DNA of 64,000 bases, from assembly GCA_949710005.1 (NCBI GenBank), contig OX453274.1, positions 38,752,714-38,816,713 on the forward strand, written 5' to 3'. The stretch's first letter is position 1. Each line of letters starts with the position of its first letter. The stretch comes from Ricordea florida. Taxonomy: Eukaryota; Cnidaria; Anthozoa; Corallimorpharia; Ricordeidae. Position numbers and translations under genes: made by a program. Positions 19,884-29,137 of the stretch are shown piece by piece. The notes beneath the pieces were generated by a model. The model made no database searches and had not been told where the DNA came from. It saw nothing but the letters and a program-made list of their open reading frames with translations.

Positions 19884-20444
19884 TCAATCTTCTTCACCAA
19901 ATACCTCTTCTTCCAAAAACTTTAATTCCTCAACACCAATACACCAATCTAAATACCTACTTGGATGCCATGCTATAGGCATTAATTCGTCATATAATTT
20001 TTTATAAAATTTATGTTTATGTTTCAACTTATCAGCATTTACATTTATAGAAATCCAAATTGAATCAATAATAAAATTATTAATATTATATTTCATCTTA
20101 TCATCTTTTTCTCTATTAGCATAATATATTAAATCACTAACAAACTCATTATTAGATATACCATCTAAATATAAACCCATTATACCAAAAATAGAAAAAT
20201 AAAAATACTCTTCATTATCATCATGCCAAATTCCAAATTCAACCCCTTCGGAATCTTCATCATACCCAAAATAGTTATAATATTCATAAAGTTCATAATT
20301 TTCATCAATAAAACCTCTAATATTTGATATATGTTTTAATAAATCTTCCTTAATTGAATCTAAAAAATCATTAACACCAAGTTTTTTTTCATTATAATAT
20401 TCAAAACTCATAGAAGTTTTTCCATCTTTTACTATTATTTTCAT
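19884..20444 (-). CDS. AWHP-motif protein, element 1
   Basis: 186 residues, acidic and aromatic-rich, without membrane segments. The C-terminus carries FYKKLYDELMPIAWHPSRYL followed by DWCIGVEE. The AWHP..R...WC pattern also ends the element 2 homologue (27815-28453) and, from memory, occurs in uncharacterised proteins of large eukaryotic DNA viruses. The start codon lies one base after the stop of the Cys/His-repeat gene on the same strand, so the two are probably expressed together from the right TIR. The N-terminal half is poorly conserved between the elements. Function unknown. Confidence 0.78.
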   Translation of the reverse strand: MKIIVKDGKTSMSFEYYNEKKLGVNDFLDSIKEDLLKHISNIRGFIDENYELYEYYNYFGYDEDSEGVEFGIWHDDNEEYFYFSIFGIMGLYLDGISNNEFVSDLIYYANREKDDKMKYNINNFIIDSIWISINVNADKLKHKHKFYKKLYDELMPIAWHPSRYLDWCIGVEELKFLEEEVFGEED

Positions 20445-20445
20445 T

Positions 20446-20925
20446 TTATTTACAATTTTTCCTAATCCTTAAATCATAAATTAATTTTATACGACACTCC
20501 TTACAAGAGGCTTTTTGTTTCATGTGTTCGCATATTTGTGATCCTCCACATTCTTTACATTGTTGTTTTTGTTTATTATGTATGCATATTTGTGATCCGC
20601 CACATTCTTTACACTTTTGTTTTTGCTTATTATGCATACAATATATTGATCCTTTACATTTTTTACAAGCATACTTAATTCTATCATGTTCACATATTTG
20701 CGATCCACCGCATTCTTTGCAAAAATATTTAATTTTTCCATGAATACAAATATAATCGCTAGTAGTAGTAGTAACTTTTTCAATTAAATCAATAATCTCC
20801 TCCTCTTTATATTTTTTAAACTCATTAATTAAATCCATTCTACCCATTTTTGATCTTCCTTTCGTTTTTAACTCTCTTGCAATTCTTTTTAGTTCATACA
20901 AACATAAATTATTTAATTGATCCAT
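20446..20925 (-). CDS. SAP plus Cys/His-repeat protein, element 1
   Basis: 159 residues. The N-terminal 35 residues look like a SAP DNA-binding helix pair (LYELKRIARELKTKGRSKMG). The rest is five tandem 18-residue units with the spacing C-x-H-x6-C-x2-C, most with a CKECGGSQICEH core, which probably bind zinc. Similar CKECGGSQICEH repeats occur, from memory, in giant-virus and algal proteins. The start codon lies inside the right TIR, giving an N-terminus (MDxLN) that matches the polymerase at the other end. Likely an early, DNA-associated regulatory protein (inference). The element 2 homologue has six units. Confidence 0.82.
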   Translation of the reverse strand: MDQLNNLCLYELKRIARELKTKGRSKMGRMDLINEFKKYKEEEIIDLIEKVTTTTSDYICIHGKIKYFCKECGGSQICEHDRIKYACKKCKGSIYCMHNKQKQKCKECGGSQICIHNKQKQQCKECGGSQICEHMKQKASCKECRIKLIYDLRIRKNCK

Positions 20926-21180
20926 AATTACTCTCTATGAGTATTTTTCTAATCCTTAAATATCATTTTTATTTTATAATATGAAAAAATCTCTGTTTAT
21001 TTTTCTGATAAATCTCTGACAAATTTAAAATAACCCGTAAGCTAAAAAATGACAGAGATTTTTCTATCAACTTTAAAAAATAAGCTAAAAAAACCGTAAG
21101 CTAAAAAAAGGACAGAGATTTTCCAGTCAAATTTTAAAAATAAGCTAAAAATGATCTTATAAACACGCTTACATAGTAGT
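20911..21180 (-). repeat. Element 1 right terminal inverted repeat
   Basis: Inverted copy of 5330-5602 with scattered substitutions and indels, ending CGCTTACATAGTAGT next to the TAGGT target duplication. It includes the promoter and first five codons of the Cys/His-repeat gene. Confidence 0.9.
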
Positions 21181-21235
21181 TAGGTCTAAACCCAAAGCCG
21201 GGCCGGTTATCATGAAACCGGATGTCCAACTTAAC

Positions 21236-21386
21236 CCGCGGTTTAAGTGAAATTGAAAGGGTTCGAAACTGACCAATTTGCAGAATTTGCGATTGAGCAG
21301 GTTCTGACTACTTTTTCTGGAGTTGTATAAACGAGATTGAAAGGTTAAGTTGGAGCAGCACAAATCGTCTCAACCTGGTTTAAATA
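21236..21386 (+). repeat. Host direct repeat flanking element 1, right copy
   Basis: Partner of 5152-5302 in the same orientation, diverged at scattered positions. It starts 51 bp beyond the target duplication. Confidence 0.65.
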
Positions 21387-21417
21387 ACCAGCCCTTGAAG
21401 TGTTCACTGATCGCCGG

Positions 21418-21803
21418 CCGGTTAGCTCAGTTGGTAGCGCCCCAACCTGTGGAGCGGGAGGTCGTGAGTTCAAACCTCAGCCGGACCAACATTCAAGGTC
21501 TTAAAATAACTGAGGAGAATGAGCTGCCTTTGTTATGACATCTGCAAATAGTTAGACATGAAATTTCTAGTCTTCTCGGGTAAGGACAAAAAACCGTAGG
21601 CCCCGGTTCACAGCACTGTTCTTGTGGGACGTTAGAGATCCTACAACACTGTTCGAAAAGAGTAGGGGACGTAGACCCCAGTGTTGTGGTCCACATTTGT
21701 AAAGTTTGAATCACTTAACAAATAGGAGAATTGATGTAAAGCGCCTTTCAACATATCCATATGAAAAAGGGCGCTATACAAATTCATTATCATTATTAAA
21801 CGA
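21418..21803 (+). mobile_element. tRNA-headed SINE
   Basis: The head (21418-21490) is a tRNA-like sequence with an A box (TAGCTCAGTTGGTAGCGC), a CTGTGGA loop that would carry a GTG (His) anticodon, and a B box (GAGTTCAAACCTC). The anticodon stem has mismatches, so it is not a functional tRNA gene. A body of about 250 bp follows, then a tail containing AAAGCGCC and GGCGCTATACAAATTCA and ending in an ATTATCATTATTA run, typical of SINEs mobilised by a CR1/L2-like LINE. Part of the body recurs inverted at 57205-57326. Confidence 0.75.
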
Positions 21804-22070
21804 TTTGTTTAGTAGGCACAGGCAACTGCCTGGTACAATTACGTCATGGTCATTTCTGGCACAAAGCGGACTCTGAAATCAGTGGTTTGCGCAATCGCCA
21901 TTGTATATCGGGAGAGATACTGCAGGAAAGAAAAGGAAATTTCTTTCTCGGACACAAGTCGAACTCAGCAACTCGTTATTCTGCCTTCGTATTACGATTC
22001 GTCGTTTTTAACTCGTGGATACGCGAAGCGTATTTGCGAGTTTTTGTGGGGACTCTGATATGCAAATTGT

Positions 22071-22135
22071 CACTCACTCACTCACTCACTCACTCACTCG
22101 CTCGCTCGCTCGCTCACTCACTCACTCACTCACTC
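22071..22135. repeat. (CACT)n/(CGCT)n microsatellite
   Basis: About 16 tetranucleotide units, CACT with an interrupted block of CGCT in the middle. Confidence 0.9.
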
Positions 22136-23430
22136 TAGTGTAGACACACTTCGTAATTAGTCGGATAGAACTCGGGGGCACCGATATGAAGACGACAATT
22201 GTCGTGACCGAAGTCACGGAAGTCTGTTGATGAAAGTTCACGCTGAAAGTGTATCGTACCGTTGCCAGAGTTTGTACGGATTTTGTAGCTTAAGAGCACG
22301 ATTAGCGAGGCCCTGTTAGGGGTAAATTTCGACAAGCAACATGGCCTTGAAACGGCGACATAAAGGACCTGAAATGGCGACGAACGACGAGCCGCTCACG
22401 GGAAATTACGACAGCGACCTTCGACCTTCCGAAATTGCGACGTGAAAAGGTTTGAAACTCAGACGCGCGACATAAAGAACCTCACTAACAGGGCCTCATT
22501 AGCGGTCTTACTAAAATCAAAAGGAGTTTAAATGTTTCCAGTTAGGACAATGACCAACTTGGAGACTGAATTTCATGAGACTTTTACTCGGCCAGGAGCG
22601 AAACGTGAACAGATGATAACTATTCGCTTTTCGGACATCGACCGCCATCGACCGCCCCTAAGATTACAAGCAGTATATGAATTTCAGTTGGCTCGAAAGT
22701 GATCTGAAGATGAGAAAATCTCTTGCTAATGTAGTAAGCTTTGGTGAGAACTCATTGAGCGAAATTAGCACTTGAATGAGAACTTATATGAGCGAAATGA
22801 GTACTCGTTATTGAACGAAACTACTACTGAAAACAGAATAAATTGACGAATCCATGATGTGAAACCGAAGAACTTCTGTGGCCAACCTGGATAAGAAACA
22901 TCGCATGTAGGACTTTTCTACTGATTTAAGTGTTAGTACTAACAGGAATGGAGTTGTAGAAGTATTGGGACGGCCAAGAAGTATGTCAACATTTACTTGT
23001 AAATATGGAGGCGGCTGCCGTGACGGAGAACCACGAAGGTTACAATGTAAGAAAGTCATTAAAGGGTTCGAAAACAGTAAGTCATGTAGAAAATGTATTA
23101 AATGTTATATTATATACAATACACCACAAGCCGTTACAATGAAAAGTTTTCTGTGTATTGATTTCCGAATTTACCTTGAAGTGAACTAGATTGTGTTGAA
23201 GTAGACATTTTGGAAAAATAGGCTTACCTGTTTTGCTTACTGTTGTGTGACTCATCATATTTACATTGTAAAAACAAGAAGTTATGAGGATAAAAACAAA
23301 TATGTACTGCTGTATTAATGATGGCAAGTGTGATTTTTTTTAAGTGCAACCCTGAATATATATACCACTGATAACCTAAAATGAGATGGTAATGTAAATA
23401 AACTAATTCAACTTGATAAAGGATTGAGTC
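22136..23430. other. Intergenic, nothing recognised
   Basis: No gene recognised. Around 22335-22480 there is a loose repetition of GGCGAC and CGACATAAAG motifs. Short open frames here have no recognisable content. Confidence 0.4.
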
Positions 23431-23461
23431 TTAAGGATTTTAAGATCATCACTAACATACT

Positions 23462-23710
23462 TTGCAAAAATGCAAGAAAGACTTGTTTGGTATGATTCGT
23501 CAGCTGGGCTATCCTACATGGTTTTGTTCATTATCAGCTGCAGAATCAAGGTGGATATTTCTGTTGAATACATTGAATAGACTTGTAGACAACAAAAACT
23601 ATAATGATGATAAAATTGACAATGTCATGGCAACAAAATTCAGACCTTATTCAGAAGGACCCTGTTACATGTGTTAGAAACTTTGAACTCACAGACAGTG
23701 AGCAGCAGGA
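23462..23710 (+). pseudogene. Helitron replicase fragment (Helitron_like_N), broken
   Basis: A frame beginning [20 protein letters not shown] continues through SAAESRW and [16 protein letters not shown]. This matches the pattern of the domain ahead of the Rep motifs in Helitron RepHel proteins. The frame then shifts by one base near 23645; reading in the next frame gives [14 protein letters not shown], the expected continuation of that domain. A single remnant with no helicase or Rep motifs nearby, so a dead fragment. Confidence 0.7.
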
Positions 23711-25230
23711 TACCAGAACTACATTTGGTTTCGGTGCCATTTAATCCTGTACCCTTATGTTAAGTTATCAAATTTTTTAACAACTGTATGCTTGCCACCT
23801 GCCTTATAACTGATGCCTAGTGTAGTCAAATGATTGGCATCATGTACTCACTGTATGTTTATTTCAAAAAGCTACTCAGCTCCCTGGTCACTTTTATGTT
23901 GTGATTATAGATTATTAAAATTATCTTCAAGTTCATTCAATCACAACTCTGAAAAAACACCTCGTTAATTTTTAAATTATTTCTTTTTTCTCTGTTTTGT
24001 AAACATATCCACGAGTTCACCATAGTCCTACTTTGATTCTTTGTTCGTATTTCGTGCAGTACGAGTACCATATTGTATTCCCACGAAAACAAGAGAAGGC
24101 GCGTGCACAGTGGGAAGAACTCCACACACCAAGAGGTTTGCCGGTTCATCTGTGGAGATCCAAAGCTTTGCAAGTTTAGCTATCCAAAGTGATAAAAATA
24201 GGCAAGTTTAGCCGAATAGTAAAGTAAACAGTACTTTTAAGTTGCCGTTACAACGCAGTGTGGTTCTATTTTTTCAAGTGTGAATCAAACCACGCACAGT
24301 GCGACCATTCGTCGCCGAAAAGCTTTTGTGAATAGTATACTGTATGGATGGAATCATACTGGATGGAATTATTTATCATATTAAGGATGAAACCGTAAGG
24401 CGAGACCATTTCAAGGAGGAAAGAGAACTTTTTTCAACAGTACTTGTATGGGTTGTTTTGCTCGCAACGTGTTAGAAAAATATTGTAGAATTATTTAGCT
24501 CAATCTGCGATTGATCATCGCAAAACTGCGGTATTATGATATTCTTTAAAATATTAATTTAATCGGTTGTTTCATACCACATGTGATGTTCTATTCTTGG
24601 GAACTGACCGATTGATTTCATAGCTTTTAAAAATGGGATTTGCGACTTCAGGTCTTCAAAGTCACGTTTCCGGGCGTAAAGATGGTGGAACGAACGTGAA
24701 AAAGGTTAGAAACAGAGGAAACCAGACGTGGCCCACAAAAACAAGTTATTTTTTTTTAGTTACCATCCAATGGGACTTGCCACACACCCATCTATTAAAT
24801 TATATGTACTGAGAAACAAAATTCCTCCGTTCGACCATTTTCTTTACGTGTTACCTGACGAAGCAAAACAACGCTTCTCTCTCGCCTGCCCGCCTTTAGG
24901 CGTTCCTTCCACGATAAGTAAGACTCGAAATGCAGCCACTACAAGAATCACCCACGACTTTCTCTGGAAGCTAATCCCTTAATATTTCTCCCGTGGGGAA
25001 CGAGAACAAGAAATTCCGTTGCTGTCGTCGTGGTTCGATCCCGAACGATATCACAGAATGTTTTCTTTGCTTCGTGTGGCTCTTTATAATCTCAACTGAA
25101 TACTCAAGTTAGCGCCTTTTCTCGTGGAATTTCAAGGAGGGCCTTTTGGGACTGAAATTTATTTGCGTCCCGTTTCGGCCCCTTTAATTCTTGTTCTGTT
25201 GGTGTTGGTCTACAGCCTAATTAGTCACCT
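23711..25230. other. Intergenic with one host-repeat remnant
   Basis: No gene recognised. About 24219-24360 resembles the host repeat family described at 26782-26923 (GTTTGATC or GAATCAAACCA next to CAGTGTGACCATTC blocks). The remainder shows nothing I can name. Confidence 0.4.
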
Positions 25231-25232
25231 AG

Positions 25233-25309
25233 ATACCGAAAATCATTATTAAATCAGATTCAAACTATTACAAATAATGTGAAACTGATTTAATGATGAT
25301 TTCCGGTAT
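25233..25309. repeat. Short inverted repeat
   Basis: Arms of about 23 bp (ACCGAAAATCATTATTAAAT and ATTTAATGATGATTTCCGGT, with a few mismatches) around a 27-bp spacer. Probably a small fold-back remnant. Confidence 0.55.
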
Positions 25310-25375
25310 GAACAGTGTCAAATACTTCATTTCAGCTTTGATTCTTGAATCACGTACATGCAAAGCCGGGGGGGG

Positions 25376-25766
25376 GGGTGCTCCCAGAGAGATTGGGTAG
25401 GAGTGTGCGCCCCGCTTCCCAAAACCCTCACCCTATTTATGACCAAAATCTGCGATTTTCCCTACCCTATTTATGACCTGACCAAAAATTTGATACCCTT
25501 TTTATGACTTGACCCTTAAATACTCTGTTTCAAACCTGCCTTATAGTTATTTCCCCAGTTCAGACCAATGTTAAAGTCAATGTTTATTTGCTTTTATTAG
25601 GTAGGGTACACGATTGCATGTGCAAAGTTTCGAGCTCAGAATTCTACAGTATAAAGCGAGTGCAAAAATCGATGACCTATTTATGACTAAAACGGCTGAA
25701 AAACGATACCCTTTGGGGCAGCACATAGCTATAAAGCCCATATAAGGGAGTACCCCCCCCCCCGGG
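25376..25766. mobile_element. hAT-type MITE (CCCGGGG ends), copy 2
   Basis: Flanked by a perfect 8-bp duplication ATGCAAAG (25368-25375 and 25767-25774). It starts CCGGGGGGGGGGGTGCTCCC and ends GGGAGTACCCCCCCC then CCCGGG. Inside are repeats of CCCTATTTATGACC and CCCTTTTTATGACTTGACC. Same family as 3544-3964 (shared GCACATA and ATAAGGGAGTACCCCC or ATATGGGAGTACCCCC ends). Non-coding. Confidence 0.8.
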
Positions 25767-25928
25767 ATGCAAAGTGTTTACATGATTTGCCAAACATTTT
25801 TGTACATGAGAAAAACGCTGTACTGCGACCATTACTATGCAAGCTGTGGAACTGTATTCAGCAACAGTTATTGACGCAATTTTAAGCAAATGCGACTTAG
25901 CTGAAAGCTAAGAATATTAATAGTCTTC

Positions 25929-25981
25929 AGTTGGATTCGAACCCGTGACCTTGGGAAAACTGATAATACTCTGCCAGCTCT
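25929..25981 (-). repeat. tRNA-like fragment
   Basis: On the minus strand this reads GAGCTGGCAGAGTATTATC, then a B-box-like GGTTCGAATCC. It is a truncated tRNA-like or SINE head, interrupted directly by the MITE at 25982. Weakly supported. Confidence 0.35.
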
Positions 25982-26220
25982 GGGCCCGGTTGTTCGAAGC
26001 AGTAAGGTAACCCAGGGTTAGTGCGAAATTTAAATGTAGAAATGATAGCTTAAAAAGCACATTTAGTATAATACTTTTTGAATACAATATGATGATTGTA
26101 TGCTCTGAAAAAAATAGAGAAAGTTATCGGAGAAAGTGCTTTTAAAACAAGAGGAAAAGAAACCCGGGTTAAATTTAACCCTGGACTAGCGCGCTAGTCG
26201 GCCTTCGAACAATCGGCTCC
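25982..26220. mobile_element. MITE with CCGGTTGTTCGAAG ends
   Basis: Terminal inverted repeats GGCCCGGTTGTTCGAAG and CTTCGAACAATCGGCTCC; the subterminal AACCCAGGGTTA and TTTAACCCTGG blocks also pair. Non-coding, about 240 bp. Confidence 0.7.
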
Positions 26221-26781
26221 TGGAGTATAAACCTATCCACACTGCAAGCAGGTCAATTCTGGGTCAAATATTACCATTTAAGGAATGTTCCGGCACGCAG
26301 TTTTTTCAGTTTTTAAAATCACATATATTTAGCGTTAATATGCGAAGGTCAAATCTCCAACTATGTTTCCGCAGGTCACGTAGATAATTTTTTCATATAT
26401 GTTTTAAATTCCTGTACTTCACTGGCTTTTTCTAGATATTTTTTTTTTTTTACAAGATCTTGAATTCTTTCTTTCTCCCTCCCAGGCGTTCCTTGTCAGT
26501 TCTCTTCTCATTTCATTACACTCTTTTTCTCGCTCTTTTCGTTCTCTCTCACAATCAAGAGCTAGACTCTTTCCCAACCTTTCCCGAACCAAGTAAACAA
26601 ACAAGTGAGTCCACTATCACTGTGGTCCTGATTACAGAAAAAAAGCACGAATGGAGATACATGTAATCAGTATAGTTATCCACATGACCTGACCCCCTGT
26701 CAGTGTCGAACAGCAAGCGTCATTCCTTATCGTATTTTAAAGCATCGCTGATCACATTACACAGAAGCCTAACAAGAAATA
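26221..26781. other. Intergenic, nothing recognised
   Basis: Pyrimidine-rich tracts around 26430-26560 but no gene or repeat that I can name. Confidence 0.4.
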
Positions 26782-26923
26782 TCTTCATATACAACGTTAC
26801 CTTACCATGTGGTATGCTGCAGGCATCGAGGACTAACAAACCCTTGCACCTTTTACATCTGTGGATCATACCATGGGACCACTCTTTAAAAAGCCACTGA
26901 ACAGTATTGTACTGTGGTACTGT
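26782..26923. repeat. Host dispersed repeat, interrupted by element 2 (left part)
   Basis: This carries the blocks CATCTGTGGATCATACCATG, GACCACTCTTTAAA, and AACAGTATTGTACTGTGGTACTGT. The same blocks recur at 43290-43400 on the far side of element 2, and in repeated arrays at 49718-49925 and 53480-53760. Element 2 therefore integrated into one unit of this family, at the ACTGT inside a GGTACTGTTTGTT-type motif. Confidence 0.7.
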
Positions 26924-27266
26924 ATATATATCAAAAATGTATCTTCTAGGACAAAAAAAATTTTAAAAAAATTTTAAAAAAATTTTAAAAAAATTTAAAA
27001 AATTTAAATAAAAAAAAAAATTTAATTTTATTTTAAAGTTAAGCGAAGCCTCACCCAAACCCCACCCAAACCTCACCCAAACCTCACCCAAACCTTAGTC
27101 AAGTCTAGCTAGTAGCCGGCAATGTTAAGTCTAAATCAAGCCTTAATCCTGGGGCAAATTTTTTAAAAAATAAAAATTGAATTTAAATTAGATTTAAAGA
27201 TTAGATAAAAATATATAAATTATGGATGAACAACAAAGAGAACTAAGTGCTGATATGGAGAATTTA
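26924..27266 (+). repeat. Element 2 left terminal inverted repeat (343 bp)
   Basis: Apparently identical to the reverse complement of 42947-43289. It holds an AT tract with a 13-bp AAAAAAATTTTAA-type periodicity, then several CCTCACCCAAA units (about 27048-27095), then AT-rich promoter DNA with GATTTAAAGATTAG and the ATG at 27222. It ends after 15 codons shared by both terminal genes (MDEQQRELSADMENL). Confidence 0.95.
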
Positions 27267-27776
27267 CAAAAATTGAAATTTGTGGAATTAAAAGAAATCG
27301 CTAAAGGGTTGAAAATTAAAGGGCGCTCTAGAATGAAAAAAGAAGATTTTATTAATGCGTTTAAAATATTTCCAAATGAGGAGATTACTAAATTAATACC
27401 AAAAGATACTATAATTAATAAATATAATTGTATTCATGGAAAGTGTAAATATTTCTGTAGAGAGTGTGGAGGAAGTCAAATATGCAAACACAGTAAAATT
27501 AAGTCATACTGTAAAGAATGTAAAGGCGCACAAATATGTGAACACAGTAAACAAAAATATCAATGCAAAGAGTGTGGAGGATCACAAATATGTGAACATA
27601 AAAAACAGAAAGCACGTTGTAAAGAATGTAAAGGTAAAGGAATATGTATTCATGGGAAACAAAGAAATTTTTGTAAGGATTGTGGGGGATCTCAAATATG
27701 CGAACATAATAGACAGAAGGCATTTTGTAAAGAATGTTATGAAAAAATTAAGTTATATAACAAAAAAATTAATTAA
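27222..27776 (+). CDS. SAP plus Cys/His-repeat protein, element 2
   Basis: 184 residues. Residues 1-15 (MDEQQRELSADMENL) are encoded by the TIR and are identical to the start of the element 2 polymerase. A SAP-like segment follows (VELKEIAKGLKIKGRSRMKK), then six 18-residue units with C-x-H-x6-C-x2-C spacing, probably zinc-binding. Homologue of the five-unit gene at 20446-20925 in element 1, so the number of units changes by whole 54-bp steps. Its position at the TIR suggests expression at the same time as the polymerase; a DNA-binding regulatory role is inferred. Confidence 0.82.
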   Translation: MDEQQRELSADMENLQKLKFVELKEIAKGLKIKGRSRMKKEDFINAFKIFPNEEITKLIPKDTIINKYNCIHGKCKYFCRECGGSQICKHSKIKSYCKECKGAQICEHSKQKYQCKECGGSQICEHKKQKARCKECKGKGICIHGKQRNFCKDCGGSQICEHNRQKAFCKECYEKIKLYNKKIN

Positions 27777-27814
27777 TTTGTTATTTAAAAACAAAAATAA
27801 TAAAAAAAAAAAAG

Positions 27815-28453
27815 ATGGAAGAAAGAGTTTGTTTACATTATGAAAATGAAAAAAAATTAAGTTTCACTAATTTTATTGAGGAAATAAAAGAAGATTTATT
27901 AAAAAATTTATCAAAAAATAGAGAATATTTTTCTGATGTTATATATTATTATAAAAGTGGTTTAGTACTTGAAAATAATATAAGTGTGAATGTTGAATAT
28001 TATGCTAAGGATGATAACTATTATTTTGAAGGAGTTATGAGTTTATATAAAAATAAAGATTTTGCTGTTGATGGTATATCCGTTAATGAATTTGTAAAAG
28101 AACTTTTGGAAAGTGCTAATGAATACTACTTTAAGGAAGAATATAATTATTATTCATTATATGGTTGTTGGGTTCTTGAAAACCATGAAGCACTTGATCA
28201 TTTTTATAAAAACGGTGTTTATCTTGCTTATTATGATAAGAAATGTAATATTGACACCTTTGATAAAAAATTTTTTATTAAAAAATTATGTGTAAGTGTT
28301 TTTTTAAATGAATATAAGATTGCACACAAAGAGGCATTTTACAAGAACTTACATAATGATTTAATAGTTAAAGCATGGCACCCAAAAAGAGTTGTGGATT
28401 GGTGTTATGATATTGAGGAGCAAGAAATTTTTAATTCTTTACCAGATGAATAA
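27815..28453 (+). CDS. AWHP-motif protein, element 2
   Basis: 212 residues, acidic and aromatic-rich. The conserved features shared with 19884-20444 of element 1 are YENEKKLSFTNFIEEIKEDL near the start, a DGISVNEFVKELL block in the middle and FYKNLHNDLIVKAWHPKRVV followed by DWCYDIEE at the end. No membrane segment and no recognised catalytic motif. It follows the Cys/His-repeat gene by 38 bp, preceded by a poly-A run. Function unknown. Confidence 0.78.
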   Translation: MEERVCLHYENEKKLSFTNFIEEIKEDLLKNLSKNREYFSDVIYYYKSGLVLENNISVNVEYYAKDDNYYFEGVMSLYKNKDFAVDGISVNEFVKELLESANEYYFKEEYNYYSLYGCWVLENHEALDHFYKNGVYLAYYDKKCNIDTFDKKFFIKKLCVSVFLNEYKIAHKEAFYKNLHNDLIVKAWHPKRVVDWCYDIEEQEIFNSLPDE

Positions 28454-28460
28454 TATTATA

Positions 28461-28500
28461 TTTTTGTTATATAACCTAAATAATGGTTACATAACAAAAA
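28461..28500. terminator. Convergent-gene hairpin, element 2
   Basis: TTTTTGTTATATAACC pairs with GGTTACATAACAAAAA (one mismatch) around an 8-base loop, between the convergent stops at 28453 and 28502. The core arms are the same as in the two element 1 hairpins. Confidence 0.7.
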
Positions 28501-28501
28501 T

Positions 28502-29137
28502 TTATCTAAATCTTAAACTAAAAGTTATGGGAGAGCCCTTAAGATCAAGTTTTTTCCATTCATTGTCTAATATGCTTAAATCAAAATGGTTTATTACGCT
28601 ATCATATTTTCGAACCGGAATTGTTGGATAATCTTTTGAGGGTATGTTTGCAAGTAGGGTTGATGGTGAGAGTTTCACAAGTTCTCCATATTTTGTTTTA
28701 TTCATATATGAAGACTTATTATCAACTATACTACACATAAGTCTCATAGGTTCCTTAATCTGTATATTTATAGGGTATAATTTACCAGGATTTATGACTT
28801 CAGGCATCCCCAAACCAAACGACAACCCTCTAGTAAGTTTAATGTTAAAGTTCTTATTTGAATACAAATAGTCAACAGTATCACTTTCAATTATTGTTAT
28901 CTTTTCCCTATCACCATCTTTTAGAAAGATCGATTGAATATCACGCAACGAATATGTACCGGGTTGTATTATTATGATGGCTTGATTCTTTTCATTGTAT
29001 AATACCTGTTGATCCTTGAAATTAATCAATCTTTTGGTTTTTATATTACAATCCAGGAGTTGTATCTCTCGAAGATTTTTAAGTGGAGGATCTAAATATA
29101 TCCTACTTTCAGACTCATACATGGTAATGCTCAACAT
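28502..29137 (-). CDS. Conserved ~210-residue protein (minor capsid candidate), element 2
   Basis: 211 residues, orthologue of 19208-19837 with the same landmarks: SITMYESESRIYLDPP, LLDCNIKTKR, PGTYSLRDIQ, PLRLMCSIVDN-type (here PMRLMCSIVDN) and the LLANIPSKDYPTIPVRKYD end block. Beta-rich, no membrane segment. A penton-like or fibre-like role is inferred from size and by elimination. TTTAAAG lies about 28 bp upstream of the ATG on the minus strand, followed by an unusual spacer. Confidence 0.78.
   Translation of the reverse strand: MLSITMYESESRIYLDPPLKNLREIQLLDCNIKTKRLINFKDQQVLYNEKNQAIIIIQPGTYSLRDIQSIFLKDGDREKITIIESDTVDYLYSNKNFNIKLTRGLSFGLGMPEVINPGKLYPINIQIKEPMRLMCSIVDNKSSYMNKTKYGELVKLSPSTLLANIPSKDYPTIPVRKYDSVINHFDLSILDNEWKKLDLKGSPITFSLRFR

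Larger units (their letters stand above)
5330..21180 (+). mobile_element. Element 1: Polinton/adintovirus-like endogenous virus
   Basis: A complete 15.85-kb element. The terminal inverted repeats begin ACTACTATGTAAGCG and are flanked by TAGGT (5325-5329 and 21181-21185), a 5-bp target duplication. Gene order is PolB>, <integrase, capsid>, packaging ATPase>, six conserved small or structural genes, a 264-residue gene on the minus strand, a run of four plus-strand genes, then two minus-strand genes ending at the right TIR. All these frames are open. An integrase, PolB, capsid protein and A32-type ATPase together define the Polinton/Maverick-adintovirus group. No adenovirus-type maturation protease was recognised. 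Base composition is far more AT-rich than the flanking host DNA. Confidence 0.93.

Noticed and set aside
20520..20740. Short tandem DNA repeats at 54-bp spacing as a CRISPR array
   Set aside because: They are in-frame repeats encoding Cys/His units of a protein, and the genome is eukaryotic.
21418..21490. tRNA-His(GTG) gene
   Set aside because: A and B boxes are present, but the anticodon stem has mismatches and the sequence continues into a SINE body and tail, so it is a SINE head.
22808..23327. Several 70-80-codon frames on both strands
   Set aside because: Overlapping frames without recognisable content or splice context, expected by chance in this AT-rich DNA.
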